A DNA stretch of 64,000 bases from Rhodococcus sp. OK302 (GTDB lineage: Bacteria > Actinomycetota > Actinomycetes > Mycobacteriales > Mycobacteriaceae): positions 2,640,501 to 2,704,500 of the forward strand of contig NZ_NPJZ01000001.1 of NCBI RefSeq assembly GCF_002245895.1. The letters are read 5' to 3'. Under the pieces are notes generated by a model, which saw only the letters and a list, made by a program, of their open reading frames with translations, was not told the DNA's origin and made no database searches. A program made the position numbers and the translations under genes. Of this stretch, positions 17,784 to 29,500 are shown one piece after another (the stretch's first letter is position 1; each line of letters opens with the position of its first letter).

Positions 17784-18613
17784 GTTGGACTGTGCCCGGT
17801 CCCTCGTGGTTGTTCTGCCCGGCGGATCGACCGGAGCGCTACGCCAAGGCTGCCGCGGCAGCAGACGTCGTGATTCTGGATCTCGAGGACGGAGTTGCGC
17901 CGGCCGACAAGGAAGCTGCGCGCATCGCGTTGATCGATACACCACTGGATCCCGAACGTACCGTGGTGCGGGTCAATCCGGTCGGCACGCGCGAGCATGA
18001 ACTCGACCTTCTCGCGCTCGACGGTACTCACTATTCGCGGTTGATGCTGTCCAAGTGCGAGTCGGCGGACGACGTCCTGTCGTTGGCTCCGGCCGAGGTA
18101 GTTGCGTTGGTCGAATCACCGCTCGGCGCCCTGGCTGTCGCCGATATTGCCCTGGCCGCCAATACGATCGGTGTCATGTGGGGCGCCGAAGATCTGGTGG
18201 CGGGGCTCGGCGGAAATTCCAGTCGTCATCCGGACGGTACATACCGGGATGTAGCCAAGCATGTTCGCTCGAACACCCTTCTGGCGGCAAAGAGTTACGG
18301 GCGACTGGCGGTGGATTCGGTGTACCTCGATATCAAGGACCTTGACGGTCTGGGCGTCGAGTCCGCCGATGCCGTGGCTGTCGGGTTCGACGTCAAGGTA
18401 GCCATTCATCCCAGCCAAGTCGAGATCATTCGCGGTGCCTTTGCGCCCTCGGAGCAAGAAATCGACTGGGCCACAAGAGTTCTTGCGGCGGTGGCCACCG
18501 AACGCGGAGTATTCGCATTCGAAGGCAAAATGGTGGACGCCCCCGTTCTGCGTCACGCCGAAAAGCTTCTTCACCGCGCCGGAATCTTCTCACCGAAGGA
18601 GAGCAACGCATGA
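17780..18613 (+). CDS. citE: CitE-like beta-hydroxyacyl-CoA lyase (HMG-CoA/citramalyl-CoA lyase type)
   Basis: A 277-residue HpcH/HpaI aldolase-family protein. Motifs are LFCPADRPERYAKA, DLEDGVAPADKEAAR, VVRVNP, VALVESPLGA and MWGAEDLVAGLGG, which provide the Mg-binding and CoA-binding residues. Despite the name it belongs to no citrate lyase complex. The mycobacterial homologue Rv2498c cleaves (R)-3-hydroxy-3-methylglutaryl-CoA and citramalyl-CoA, giving acetyl-CoA with acetoacetate or pyruvate respectively. GGAAGGAGAG precedes the ATG. It overlaps both neighbours by 4 nt. Confidence 0.9.
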   Translation: MSWTVPGPSWLFCPADRPERYAKAAAAADVVILDLEDGVAPADKEAARIALIDTPLDPERTVVRVNPVGTREHELDLLALDGTHYSRLMLSKCESADDVLSLAPAEVVALVESPLGALAVADIALAANTIGVMWGAEDLVAGLGGNSSRHPDGTYRDVAKHVRSNTLLAAKSYGRLAVDSVYLDIKDLDGLGVESADAVAVGFDVKVAIHPSQVEIIRGAFAPSEQEIDWATRVLAAVATERGVFAFEGKMVDAPVLRHAEKLLHRAGIFSPKESNA

Positions 18614-19365
18614 GCAAGGTCGTGAGTACTGCGTCTGAGGCAGTTGCCGATATCGCGAGTGGTGCCAGGCTCGCTGTCGGAGGGTTCGGACTGTGCGGAA
18701 TTCCGGACGCGTTGATCGCTGCGATCGCAGACGGGGACGCCACCGATCTGGAGGTGTTCTCCAACAACTGTGGTGTCGACGACTACGGGCTCGGAATCCT
18801 GCTGGGTGCGCACCGCATAGCGCGGGTGACGGCGTCGTACGTCGGCGAGAACAAAGAGTTTGCACGTCAGTACCTTTCGGGTGAACTGGAAGTGGAGCTG
18901 ACGCCGCAGGGGACACTCGCCGAGCGTCTACGTGCCGGCGGCACGGGCATTCCGGCGTTCTACACACCGGCCGGTGTGGGCACGCCCATCGAGGAAGGCG
19001 GCTTGCCGTGGCGCTACAACGCGGACGGTTCGATCGCGGTGGCTTCGCCGCCCAAGGCGACCGCTGTCTTCGCTGATCGTCGATACGTGTTGGAAGAAGC
19101 AATTACAGCGGACTTCGCCTTGGTTCATGCCGAAATCGGTGACACAGAAGGCAATCTCGTCTTCAACAAGACTGCAATGAACTTCAACCCGCTGTGTGCA
19201 ATGGCGGGACGGATCACCATCGCGCAGGTGGAGAAGCTCGTCGAGCCCGGCGAGATCGACCCGGCGCATGTTCACCTGCCCGGTGTCTTCGTGCAACGAG
19301 TTGTGCATACGGGTATGCAGGACAAGAGGATTGAGAAGCGGACCATCTCAGGAGGTGCACAGTGA
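18610..19365 (+). CDS. scoA: 3-oxoacid CoA-transferase subunit A
   Basis: A 251-residue class I CoA-transferase alpha subunit that transfers CoA between succinyl-CoA and acetoacetate, the end product of leucine cleavage. The Gly-rich start of the fold ([19 protein letters not shown]), [12 protein letters not shown] and [15 protein letters not shown] are typical. GAAGGAGAG lies just before the ATG. It is coupled to the lyase gene (ATGA) and to scoB (GTGA). In related mycobacterial loci the transferase may also activate itaconate. Confidence 0.92.
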   Translation: MSKVVSTASEAVADIASGARLAVGGFGLCGIPDALIAAIADGDATDLEVFSNNCGVDDYGLGILLGAHRIARVTASYVGENKEFARQYLSGELEVELTPQGTLAERLRAGGTGIPAFYTPAGVGTPIEEGGLPWRYNADGSIAVASPPKATAVFADRRYVLEEAITADFALVHAEIGDTEGNLVFNKTAMNFNPLCAMAGRITIAQVEKLVEPGEIDPAHVHLPGVFVQRVVHTGMQDKRIEKRTISGGAQ

Positions 19366-20012
19366 GTAGTGCAGAAGAAACTCGCATCGGGTGGACTCGT
19401 CACGAGATGGCGGCGCGTGCGGCTGCGGAAATGCGTCCGGGAGAGTACGTCAATCTGGGGATCGGTTTGCCGACCCTGATCCCGAGCTACCTGCCGGACG
19501 GAGTCAACGTTGTTCTCCATAGCGAGAACGGAATCCTCGGCACCGGACCGTATCCGGCCGACGACAAGGTTGACGCCGACCTCATCAATGCGGGTAAGGA
19601 AACTGTCACAGTCAACCCGGGCGCGGCGTTCTTCGACTCCGCACTGTCCTTCGGAATGATTCGCGGCGGTCACATCGACACTGCGGTCCTCGGCGGTATG
19701 CAGGTGTCGAGCACCGGTGATCTCGCCAACTGGATGGTGCCCGGAAAGATGGTCAAGGGCATGGGTGGCGCAATGGATCTTGTCCACGGTGCGCGCCGGG
19801 TCATCGTGGTAATGGAGCATACCGACCGGGACGGAAACCCCAAGATTGTCGAGCGATGCACGCTGCCGTTGACCGGGCAGGGAGTCGTTCATCGCATCAT
19901 CACCGACCTTGCCGTGCTCGATGTCACATCTGCCGGAATCGCACTTGTGGAACTGGCTCCGGGCGTCGATGCCGAGCATTTGCAGAGTGTGACGGGCGTA
20001 ACTCTGATCTGA
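19362..20012 (+). CDS. scoB: 3-oxoacid CoA-transferase subunit B
   Basis: A 216-residue beta subunit. The catalytic glutamate lies in [10 protein letters not shown], where the enzyme-CoA thioester forms. [18 protein letters not shown] and [16 protein letters not shown] are further family motifs. AGGAGG (19350-19355) precedes the GTG start, which overlaps scoA by 4 nt. It is the last gene of the operon and ends 17 nt before a terminator hairpin. Confidence 0.93.
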   Translation: MSSAEETRIGWTRHEMAARAAAEMRPGEYVNLGIGLPTLIPSYLPDGVNVVLHSENGILGTGPYPADDKVDADLINAGKETVTVNPGAAFFDSALSFGMIRGGHIDTAVLGGMQVSSTGDLANWMVPGKMVKGMGGAMDLVHGARRVIVVMEHTDRDGNPKIVERCTLPLTGQGVVHRIITDLAVLDVTSAGIALVELAPGVDAEHLQSVTGVTLI

Positions 20013-20029
20013 GACATCGGTTCGTCTCT

Positions 20030-20062
20030 CGAAACGCGTCGGCCACTGGCCGACGCGTTTCG
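20030..20062 (+). terminator. Terminator of the leucine catabolic operon
   Basis: A perfect 15-bp stem (20030-20044 with 20048-20062) and a three-base loop ACT lie directly after scoB. There is no long T-run, as is common in GC-rich actinobacteria. Confidence 0.8.
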
Positions 20063-20500
20063 TCGTATTCGGGTGCACGACGGATGTCACATCTGCCCAT
20101 CGCTGTCCGCATTGTCGGCATCAATATGCTGTTGAACAGCATGAATCATCAAGGTTTCGAAAGCCTGTACATTTGGTGAGCGGCTACGCGGGGGTGCGTG
20201 GCGCCGTGTGAAACTTGCTCGAATCCGACCGTTGGGTCGGCACGTGTGAAGGGGGAGTTGCCGGCGGTGTTCGTTGCATTGCTCGAAGTGTCGGCGTGGG
20301 GGTCGTGAAGCGGTTCGTTGCTGTAACGAACATCGACTGAGAACTCGATATGTCTGGGTGTGGCTTTGTCATGCCCAGGACACATCAGAGATGATGGATC
20401 GTTCTGGCTCATAGCGGGTGGATGAGATCGGTGCAGGCTTGTAGCGCAGAAGAGTGCGTTGGGGGCGTGTACGTAATGGTGTGGAAGAGAGGCTGTGGGC
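20063..20500 (+). promoter_or_regulatory. Non-coding upstream region of the NRPS operon
   Basis: About 440 bp with no convincing gene. An 87-codon minus-strand frame here has no ribosome binding site or recognisable product. The region holds several inverted repeats: the 17-bp palindrome at 20126-20142, CCGACC/GGTCGG (20225-20240), GTTCGTT-gctgt-AACGAAC (20313-20331), and an imperfect TGTCTGGG/CCCAGGACA pair (about 20351-20382). GGAAGAGAGG (20483-20492) sits 8 nt before the GTG at 20501. The region probably carries the promoter and regulator sites of the megasynthase. Confidence 0.5.
20126..20142. promoter_or_regulatory. 17-bp perfect palindrome, candidate operator
   Basis: ATGCTGTT-g-AACAGCAT is a perfect inverted repeat with a one-base centre, about 360 bp upstream of the NRPS start. 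Its size fits a dimeric repressor or activator site. The regulator is not in the window. Confidence 0.4.
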
Positions 20501-23500
20501 GTGAATTCGCTGGGAAACGGAAAACTGGAGAGCGGTAAGTCGGAGGTCGGCAGCTCGCCGGAAGACGGTCAGCGATCAGGCGCATTCCCACTCTCAGCGG
20601 CCCAGCTCGGCATGTGGTTCGCGCAGCATCTCGATCCTTCGGTCCCGGTCAATATTGCTCAGTACGTCGAATTGCGGGGCGCACTGCAACTGAACGTGCT
20701 TCGAGAATCATGCGCCGACGCCGGCCGTGAACTCGGTTCGGCCTTCGTGCGGATCTTCGAGGTTGACGCGCAGCCCTTCCAGATCATCGACAACACCCTC
20801 GACGACTCGGTTGGTTACGTCGACGTTCGCAGTGAAGCCGACCCGCACGACGCCGCGATGCGGTGGATGCGCGCAGACCGCAGTCGTCCGATCGACATGC
20901 TCGAAGACCGATTGATCTCGGCGACCATTCTGCGGCTCGGTCAGGACCGTTACTACTGGTACACCCGGGTTCATCACACGATTCTCGACGGTTTCGGAGC
21001 GTCGACGTTTGTCACCCGGGTAGCCGAGTTGTATTCCGCTCGCGTCGAAGGCCGCGAACCTACGCCGAATGAAGCCTCCGACCTGCGGGATGTGTACGAG
21101 GTCGACAGCAAGTACCGAAAGTCCAACCGGTTCGACACCGACCGCCAGTACTGGGCTGAAAAGATTTCCGACCTCGATGAGGTCTCGAGCCTCGCCGGCC
21201 GCAGCGCTCCGCCGGAACCGGTCAGTCGGATCGACAGTGCAGCGTTGTCCAATCACGTCGAGGCGTTGCTCGCTCGGTTCCTCGAGCGGGTCGAGAATAC
21301 GACGGTCGCCGGTGCTGTTGTTGCGGCTTTTGCGGCATACCTGGCGCAGATGACCGGGCGCGAGGACGTGTCGTTGTCCCTGCCCGTCTCGGGCCGAACT
21401 ACGGCCGTTCTTCGTCGATCCGGTGGAATGGTCTCCAACGTCGTGCCGTTGCGACTGAAGATCACGGCCGAGACGACGGTGCAAGAACTCCTCGACAGTG
21501 TCGGCAGTGAGATGTCGGGGGCCTTGCGTCACCAGCGGTACCGCCACGAGGATATGGTCCGCGACGGTTCCGGCCCCGGTCAGGGCGGATTCTTCGGCCC
21601 GTGGATCAACATCATGATGTTTTCCACGGAACTTGCCTTCGGTCCTCTGGTTGGCGAATTGCATATTCTGTCAACGGGTTTGATCGAAGACCTTGGTGTC
21701 AACCTGTACCAGAGTGTGGGGGAGTCGCGGACACATATCGACTTCGAATCGAATCCGAATCTCTACTCCGCTGCAGAAGCCGAACGCAATCATTCGCGGT
21801 TTGTAGAGTTTCTCGAAAAGTTCATCTCCGCTGAAACCAGCCGCCGAGTCTGGGACCTGTCCGTTGCGTCCGACGAGGAACGTAAGAGGGTTGCCCTCTG
21901 GAATCGCACCGGCTATCACGTTCTCTCCCAATCCATTACCGAGCCCTTCGAACGTCAGGTCGGCAAGACTCCTGACGCGACTGCGCTGATCTTCGAGGGG
22001 AATTCACTTACCTACGGCGAGTTCGACGCCCAGGCCAACGGACTGGCACGCAAACTCATCGCAATGGGTGTCGGTCCGGAATCTCTTGTGGGATTGGCAA
22101 TTCGGCGTTCGTTGGACCTTATGGTGGGTATGTATGCCATCGCGAAGGCCGGCGGAGCCTGGGTGCCGGTCGACCCCGACCACCCGGCAGATCGAACCGC
22201 GTACATCCTTGATTCAGCTCGTCCGGTGTGTGTCTTGACCACCGCCCGCGATGCGGTCGACTTCCCGCTCGGAACCAGAGTCCTCGAGATCGACGGATTT
22301 GCCGAAGCCGAACTCGACACCCGCCCAGTCGTTGATGCGGATCGTCTTGCGCCCTTGCGGTATTCGAATACGGCGTACGTCATCTACACGTCAGGTTCGA
22401 CGGGACGCCCCAAGGGCGTGGCCGTCACTCACGCGGCAATCAACAATCAACTTCAGTGGATGAATGCCGAGTACCAACTCGCCGCTTCCGACGTCTACCT
22501 GCAGAAGACGGCCACAACATTCGACGTCTCCCTGTGGGGATTCTTCATGCCGCTCCGGGTTGGTGCAACCCTTGTGATCGCCACGCCGGACGGCCATCGC
22601 GACCCGATGTACGTTGCGAGCAAGATTGCCGAACATCGCGTCACCATTACGGACTTCGTGCCGTCGATGCTCACACTGTTCACTGCCAATGCCCCTGCCG
22701 GATCGTGTGATTCACTGCGTCACGTCTTTGTCATCGGTGAAGCGCTCCCGCCGGAAACGGCCGTCGCATTCCGCGAACTGTGTGGTGCGCGTCTTCATAA
22801 CCTGTACGGACCCACCGAAGCTGCAGTGTCCGTGACGTACTACGAAGCGTGTGCTGCAGATACCACGTCGGTCCCGATCGGGTTGCCGCAGTGGAACACT
22901 CAAGCCTACGTCCTCGATGCGCACGTACGTCCCACCCCGATCGGGCAGCCGGGCGAACTGTATCTCGCCGGTATTCAGTTGGCTCGCGGATACGTCGGGC
23001 GACCCGATCTCAGTTCCGATCGTTTCGTGGCAAACCCCTACGGCCCGGCCGGTGAACGTATGTACCGCACCGGAGACCTCGTGCGGCGACGTGAGGACGG
23101 CAACCTCGACTACATCGGGCGTACCGACTTCCAGGTCAAATTCCGCGGTCAGCGCATCGAACTCGGCGAGATCGAGACCGTGCTGCTCGCGCATCCGGAC
23201 GTCTCGCAAGCCGTTGTCCTGGTGACGCAGACACCGACAGGCGACCAGCTGGTCGGCTACATCGTTCCCAGTCCACGACGCAGTATCGAATCTGCCGTAC
23301 TCAGTGAATTTGCCGGCCGAAGCCTACCGTCGTACATGGTTCCGGCTGCCCTGATGATTCTGGAAGCATTGCCGCTCAATACGAGTGGAAAGCTGGACCG
23401 AGCCGCGTTGCCCGACCCGGTATTCGAAAGCGCCAAGCAGTACCGCGAACCGCGGACCGAGGCCGAGCGGGTTGTTGCCGACGTCTTCGCCGAGGTTCTG

Positions 23501-26500
23501 GGCGTCGACCGAGTCGGCATCGACGACGATTTCTTCGAGCTCGGTGGAAACTCACTCGTTGCGACGCAACTGGTGACCCGCGTCGGTTCGGCTCTGGGCG
23601 TTCAGCTCGGTGTCCGCGAACTCTTCGAATCGACCACGGTGGCCGCTCTCGCTGCGCGGGCGGAATCGGTGGCGGGGAGTGCCAAATCGGTTGCACCGCT
23701 GACTGCGAAACCGCGCCCCGACGTGATCCCGCTGTCGTTGGCGCAGCAGCGCATGTGGTTCATCAATCGCCTGGACCCGTCGACGCCTGCCTACAACCTT
23801 CCCTTCACTGTTCGGTTGACGGGATCCGTCGATCCGGTAGCGCTGCACGCGGCTGTCATGGATCTGCTTGCGCGCCACGAGTCATTGCGTACCGTCTATC
23901 CCGACGTGGATGGCACTGCGCAACAGGTGATTCTGCCGATCGAGCGCGCTGCCGTGGAGTTGAATCCGACCAAGATACGCAATTCGAACCTCGATGCTGC
24001 ACTGGTCGCCATCGCCGCGCGCGGTTTCGACGTGACAGTGGAGATTCCGGTGCGGGTCGCGTTGTTCGAAGTGTCGTCCACGGACTTCGTGCTCGTGATG
24101 GTTCTGCATCACATCGCAGCAGATGGATTGTCATTCCGACCCCTGGCACGCGACCTTCTTGTCGCGTATTCGGCGCGAAACGAGAATTCCGTGCCGGCCT
24201 GGATGCCGTTGCCGATTCAGTACGCGGACTACGCGTTGTGGCAGCGCGAGGCGTTGGGTTCCGAGGACGATCCACGCTCCGAGTCCGCTCGCCAAATCAG
24301 CTACTGGCGGACTGCACTGTCCGGTCTGCCGGACCAACTGGATTTGCCGACAGACCGAGTGCGTCCGGCTGTCGCGTCGAATCATGGTGCAAAGCACCAT
24401 TTCCGGATCAGTGAGCGAACGACGCGCAAGCTCAACGAGTTGGCGCGTTCGAATAACGCATCACTGTTCATGGTGTTGCAGGCGGCCTATGCGGCGTTGC
24501 TCAGCCGTATCAGTGGGACAACAGACATTGCGATCGGTGCCCCGATCGGCGGACGCGGTGATCAAGCGCTCAACGACGTGATCGGTATGTTCGTCAACAC
24601 CCTGGTACTTCGCACCACGGTCGATCTCGACGAGCCCTTCGTCGATCTCATTCAGCGAGTTCGCGATTCGGGACTAGCTGCCTATGCGCACGCCGATGTT
24701 CCTTTCGAGCGACTCGTCGAGGCGCTCAACCCCCCACGCTCTCGTGCCCGCCACCCGTTGTTCCAGGTTGCATTGACCGCCGAGATCAGTGCCAAACGCG
24801 AACTCGAGTTCTCGGGTGTGAAAGCGGTGGCAGCAGAACTCGAGGTGCCGATCGCGAAGTTCGACATCGAGTTGATGATCTCCGAGGGGAACGACGGGGC
24901 AGACGGATTCGACGGTCTGGAGGCGACTCTCACCTACGCGACTGATTTGTTCGACGCGTCGAGCATGGAGAAGTTCGCGAACCGCTTGGTGCGCATCGTG
25001 AATGCAGTAGTGGAAGATTCGGCCATCAAGGTCGGAGATATCGCGGTGTTCGGCAAGGACGAAGCGTCGCAGGTGCTCGACTGGTCGGTCGGTACACGAA
25101 CTGCAGCTCCCAGCTCGTCCATTCTGTCTGCGTTCTATCGGAGCGTCGATTCCGACCCGTCCGCCGTCGCCGTATCGGATCAGACACGAGTGCTGACCTA
25201 CGAAGAGTTGGACAGACGGTCGACCGTACTCGCCCGGAGTTTGGAGACTGCCGGCGTCGGCGTCGGCGACGTGGTTGCTTTGACGGTCACGCGGTCGTGG
25301 CAGTGGGTCGTGGCAATGTTGGGTGTCTGGAAGGTCGGGGCTGCGTACGCTCCCATCGATCCGAGCTTCCCGCAGGAGCGTATTCAGTCCATTCTCGAAG
25401 ACACCGATGCGTCGTGTGTGGTGAGTGCGCAGGCCGTCGATCTGAGCATCCCTGTGCTCGTTGTGGAATCCGAGGATTCCACGGACGTCGCCGTGATCCG
25501 TCCGATCGACCCGTGGGTTGGTGCGAGGGCGAAAGATCATCTCGGATACGTGATTTCGACCTCCGGTTCGACGGGTCGACCGAAGCCGACGATGGTACCG
25601 ATGGGCGGCATCGAGAACACCGTCACGTGGTACCGATCCGAGCTCCCGGAAGACGGGCCGATTCTTGTTGCGTCTTCGCCGAGTTTCGACCTGACACAGA
25701 AAAACGTGTGGGCAGCGCTGGCCAATGGAGTGCCGCTCCATCTCAGCGGAGCCGGCTTCGATCCTCAGGAGATTCTGGCGACCATCGAAGCGGGTGGCGT
25801 CCGTGTGGCGAACCTGTCGCCGAGTGCTTTCATCGCGCTTTCGGATGCGGACCTCGACGGAGTGTTGTCGCAATTGGATGTTGCGTTCCTCGGTGGTGAA
25901 CCCATCCAGATCTCCAGGTTGGCGCATCTCATGCGCGACGGCGTCCGGATCGTCAACAGCTACGGACCGACCGAGGCTTCCGACGTTGTTTCGGCTCTTG
26001 CGGCGACCTCCGAACACATCAGTGGTGTCCCGATCGGAACGCCGATTCCGAACATCGACCTGTTTGTTCTCGACACCCGGTTGCATGCCGTTCCGGCAGG
26101 AATGATCGGCGAACTCTACGTGTCCGGCGTCGGTGTCGGGCGTGGCTACGGTGGTCGATTCGACGTGACGGCTGAGCGATTCGTCGCAAATCCATTCGTG
26201 ACCGGCGGTTCCAGGATGTACCGCACCGGCGACCTTGTCCGATGGAATGACCAGGGACAATTGGACTACGTCGGCCGTAGCGACTTCCAGGTGAAGTTGC
26301 GTGGTCTGCGTATCGAACTGGGCGAAATCGAGACTGCCCTCGTCGCCCTCGACACGGTAGTCCAAGCGGTTGTGTTGATGCACAGCGACGAGCGACTGGG
26401 CGATCAGCTCGTTGCGTATGTCGTTGGCGACGGTCAATCGGTGATTGACCCGGACGCACTTTCGCCGGCCATCGCAGCGACGCTACCCGAGTACATGATC

Positions 26501-29500
26501 CCGTCGTCATTCATGATCGTGGATGAAATTCCGCTCACCTCCAACGGCAAACTGGATCGTCGTGCGCTCCCGGTTCCCGTGTTCGAGGTTCGCAATTTCC
26601 GTGCACCGACAACCCCGGTCGAAGAGATTGTCGCGCAGGTGATTGCGGACGTCCTCGGTGCGGAACGTGTCGGTCTCGACGACGATTTCTTTGCACTCGG
26701 TGGAAACTCGCTGATCGCCACGCAGGTCACTTCCCGGCTGGGCAAGGCCCTCGACACCTCCGTGCCGGTTCGGATGTTGTTCGACGTCTCGACCGTCGAG
26801 GCACTTGCTGCGCGCCTCGAGGTTCACGCGGGCAGTGGCGGGCGTAGAGCGCTTGTCGCGCAGGCTCGTCCAGCTCACATTCCATTGTCGCTCGCGCAGC
26901 AACGCATGTGGTTCTTGAACCGATTCGACACCGATTCCGCCGCGTACAACATCACCTTTGCATTGCACCTGACCGGAACTCTTGACGTCGTCGCAATGGA
27001 ACAGGCGCTCGAGGACGTACTGGCCAGGCACGAGGTCCTTCGTACGGTCTATCCCGATACAGATTCCGGCCCGGTCCAGTCGGTTCTCGATGTCGCGCAG
27101 ATTTTCCGAGGTCTGGATGTCGTCGACGTCGACGAATCGGATCTCGAAGACAGTATTGCCGCAGTAGGTTCCACGACGCTCGACATCACCGTCGACGCAC
27201 CGATCCGCGTCCGATTGTTGACGCGCAATGACAACGCGCACGTTCTGGCGATCATGGTTCACCACATCGCCGCCGACGGTTGGTCTATGGCGCCGTTGGG
27301 TCGAGACGTCATGATCGCGTACTCCGCGCGCAAGGACGGCATCGCGCCGCAGTGGCACCCACTGCCGGTCCAGTATGCGGACTACTCGCTGTGGCAGCGT
27401 GAGGTACTCGGATCGGAAGATGATTCGGCTTCGTTGATGTCGCAGCAGATTTCGTTCTGGACCGAGACCTTGTCGGGCCTACCCGATCAGATCGAGCTTC
27501 CCCTCGATCGTCCTCGTCCAGATGTTGCGTCGATGCGTGGTGAGCGATTCGCCTTCGAGATCTCGGCTGATGTACATGCCCGACTCGACGCCGTTGCGCG
27601 CGAGAACAATGCAACTCTGTTCATGGGGCTGCATGCTGCGCTCGCCGTGCTGCTCGCGAGACTGAGTGGAACGTCCGATATCGCCGTGGGAACGCCGGTG
27701 GCTGGTCGAGGCGACCAAGCTTTGGACGATCTTGTCGGGATGTTCGTGAATACCCTCGTATTGCGGACGGATGTCGATTCGTCCGCGCCGTTCACGGATC
27801 TGCTCCAGGCCACCAGTGATGTAGCGCTGAGCGCGTTCGGCCACGCCGACGTACCGTTCGAGCGACTGGTGGATGTTCTGTCGCCGACACGCTCGCAGGC
27901 CCGGCATCCCCTGTTCCAAGTTGTTCTGTCTTTGCAGAATCTGGCGCAGACCGAGTTGGAGCTGCCTGGTCTGGCAGTCAAGGCTGTCGAAATCGACACG
28001 ACAACAGCGAAGTTCGATCTCGAACTGTCGGCTACCGAGTCGATCGGCGTGCACGGAGAACTGCAGGGCATCTCGGCAGAGTTTACCTACGCTGCCGACT
28101 TGTTCGACGCCGACACCGTCGAAGGCTTTGCTCAGCGTTTGATTCGCATTCTGGAATCCGTGGTGGCAAACCCGGCCATTACTGTCGGCGACATCGAGAT
28201 CCTCGACTCCGACGAACGACTGGCGCTGACCGATGTGCATGGTCCCGAGGGTATTTCGGGGACTCTGGCGGAAATTCTCGTGAACGCCGCGTCCGTGAAT
28301 CCTGCCGCGGAGGCCATCCGCTACGGCGATGTGACGATCACGTATCAGGACCTGGATGCACGTTCGTCCCAGTTGGCACGCGTCTTGATCGCTCAAGGCG
28401 TCGGACCCGAAGATCGAGTGGCCATTGCCATTCCGAGATCTGTCGAGTCGGTCCTCGCGCTGTGGGCGGTGGCCAAGACGGGTGCTGCATTTGTACCGGT
28501 CGACCCGACGTATCCGGTAGACCGTGTTGCACACATGATCTCCGACTCCGGTGCCGCGCTTGGTCTTACGACAAGTGAGTTCGCGTCGACGCTTCCGACC
28601 GCGACAACCTGGATGGCACTCGACGAAGCCGAGTTCGAGGCAACCCGCGCTGCGCAGCCCACGGCTTCGATCGGTGTTCTGGAATTGCGTGCGCCGATTC
28701 GCGAGCAGAATGCTGCCTACGTCATCTACACCTCAGGCACCACCGGACTTCCCAAGGGCGTAGTCGTAGACAACGCCGGTGTGGCGAACTTCTGCGCCGA
28801 GCAGGTCGAACGCTACGAGTTGAGCGCCGACGCCCGGACTCTGCACTTCGCGTCTCCGAGCTTCGACGCGTCGGTGTTGGAACTGTTGATGGCTTTCGGT
28901 GCCGCATCGACCATGGTGATCGCGCCGACGAGTGTCTACGGCGGGGCCGAACTGGCTGAGATCCTGCAGTTGCACTCTGTCACTCACGCATTCATCACAC
29001 CGGCAGCATTGGCCTCCGTGGACCCTGCCGGCCTGGACGCACTGAGGGTTGTTGTTGTCGGCGGTGAAGCCAGTTCCCGGGGACTGGTGTCCAAGTGGGC
29101 TGTGCCGCTGCCGGATGGTTCGGTACGCGGCTTCTTCAACGCCTACGGACCCACCGAATCCACTGTTGCCAGCAATATCAGTGACACGCTGACCGCGTTC
29201 GATCGCATGAACATCGGCGGACCTGTCCGTGGAATGTCTGCGCGAATCCTCGACGACCGTATGCAGCCGGTACCGGTCGGGGTTGCCGGCGAGCTTTACG
29301 TATCGGGCATCCAGGTCGCTCGGGGATACCTGGGGCAGCCGGGACTGACATCCGGCCGATTTGTCGCAGACCCCTTCGGTGGCCCCGGCGATCGCCTCTA
29401 CCGCACCGGTGACATTGTCCGGTGGATCGACGGTCGCATCGTGGAATACGTGGGCCGCAGCGACTTCCAGGTGAAGATTCGCGGATTCCGCATCGAACTT

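Noticed and set aside
17780..18613. Citrate lyase beta subunit as a literal assignment
   Set aside because: No citrate lyase alpha or gamma subunit is nearby. The leucine operon context and the known activity of Rv2498c fit a beta-hydroxyacyl-CoA lyase.
20149..20412. 87-codon minus-strand frame in the NRPS upstream region
   Set aside because: No ribosome binding site, low-complexity composition, and it overlaps several inverted repeats better explained as control sequence.
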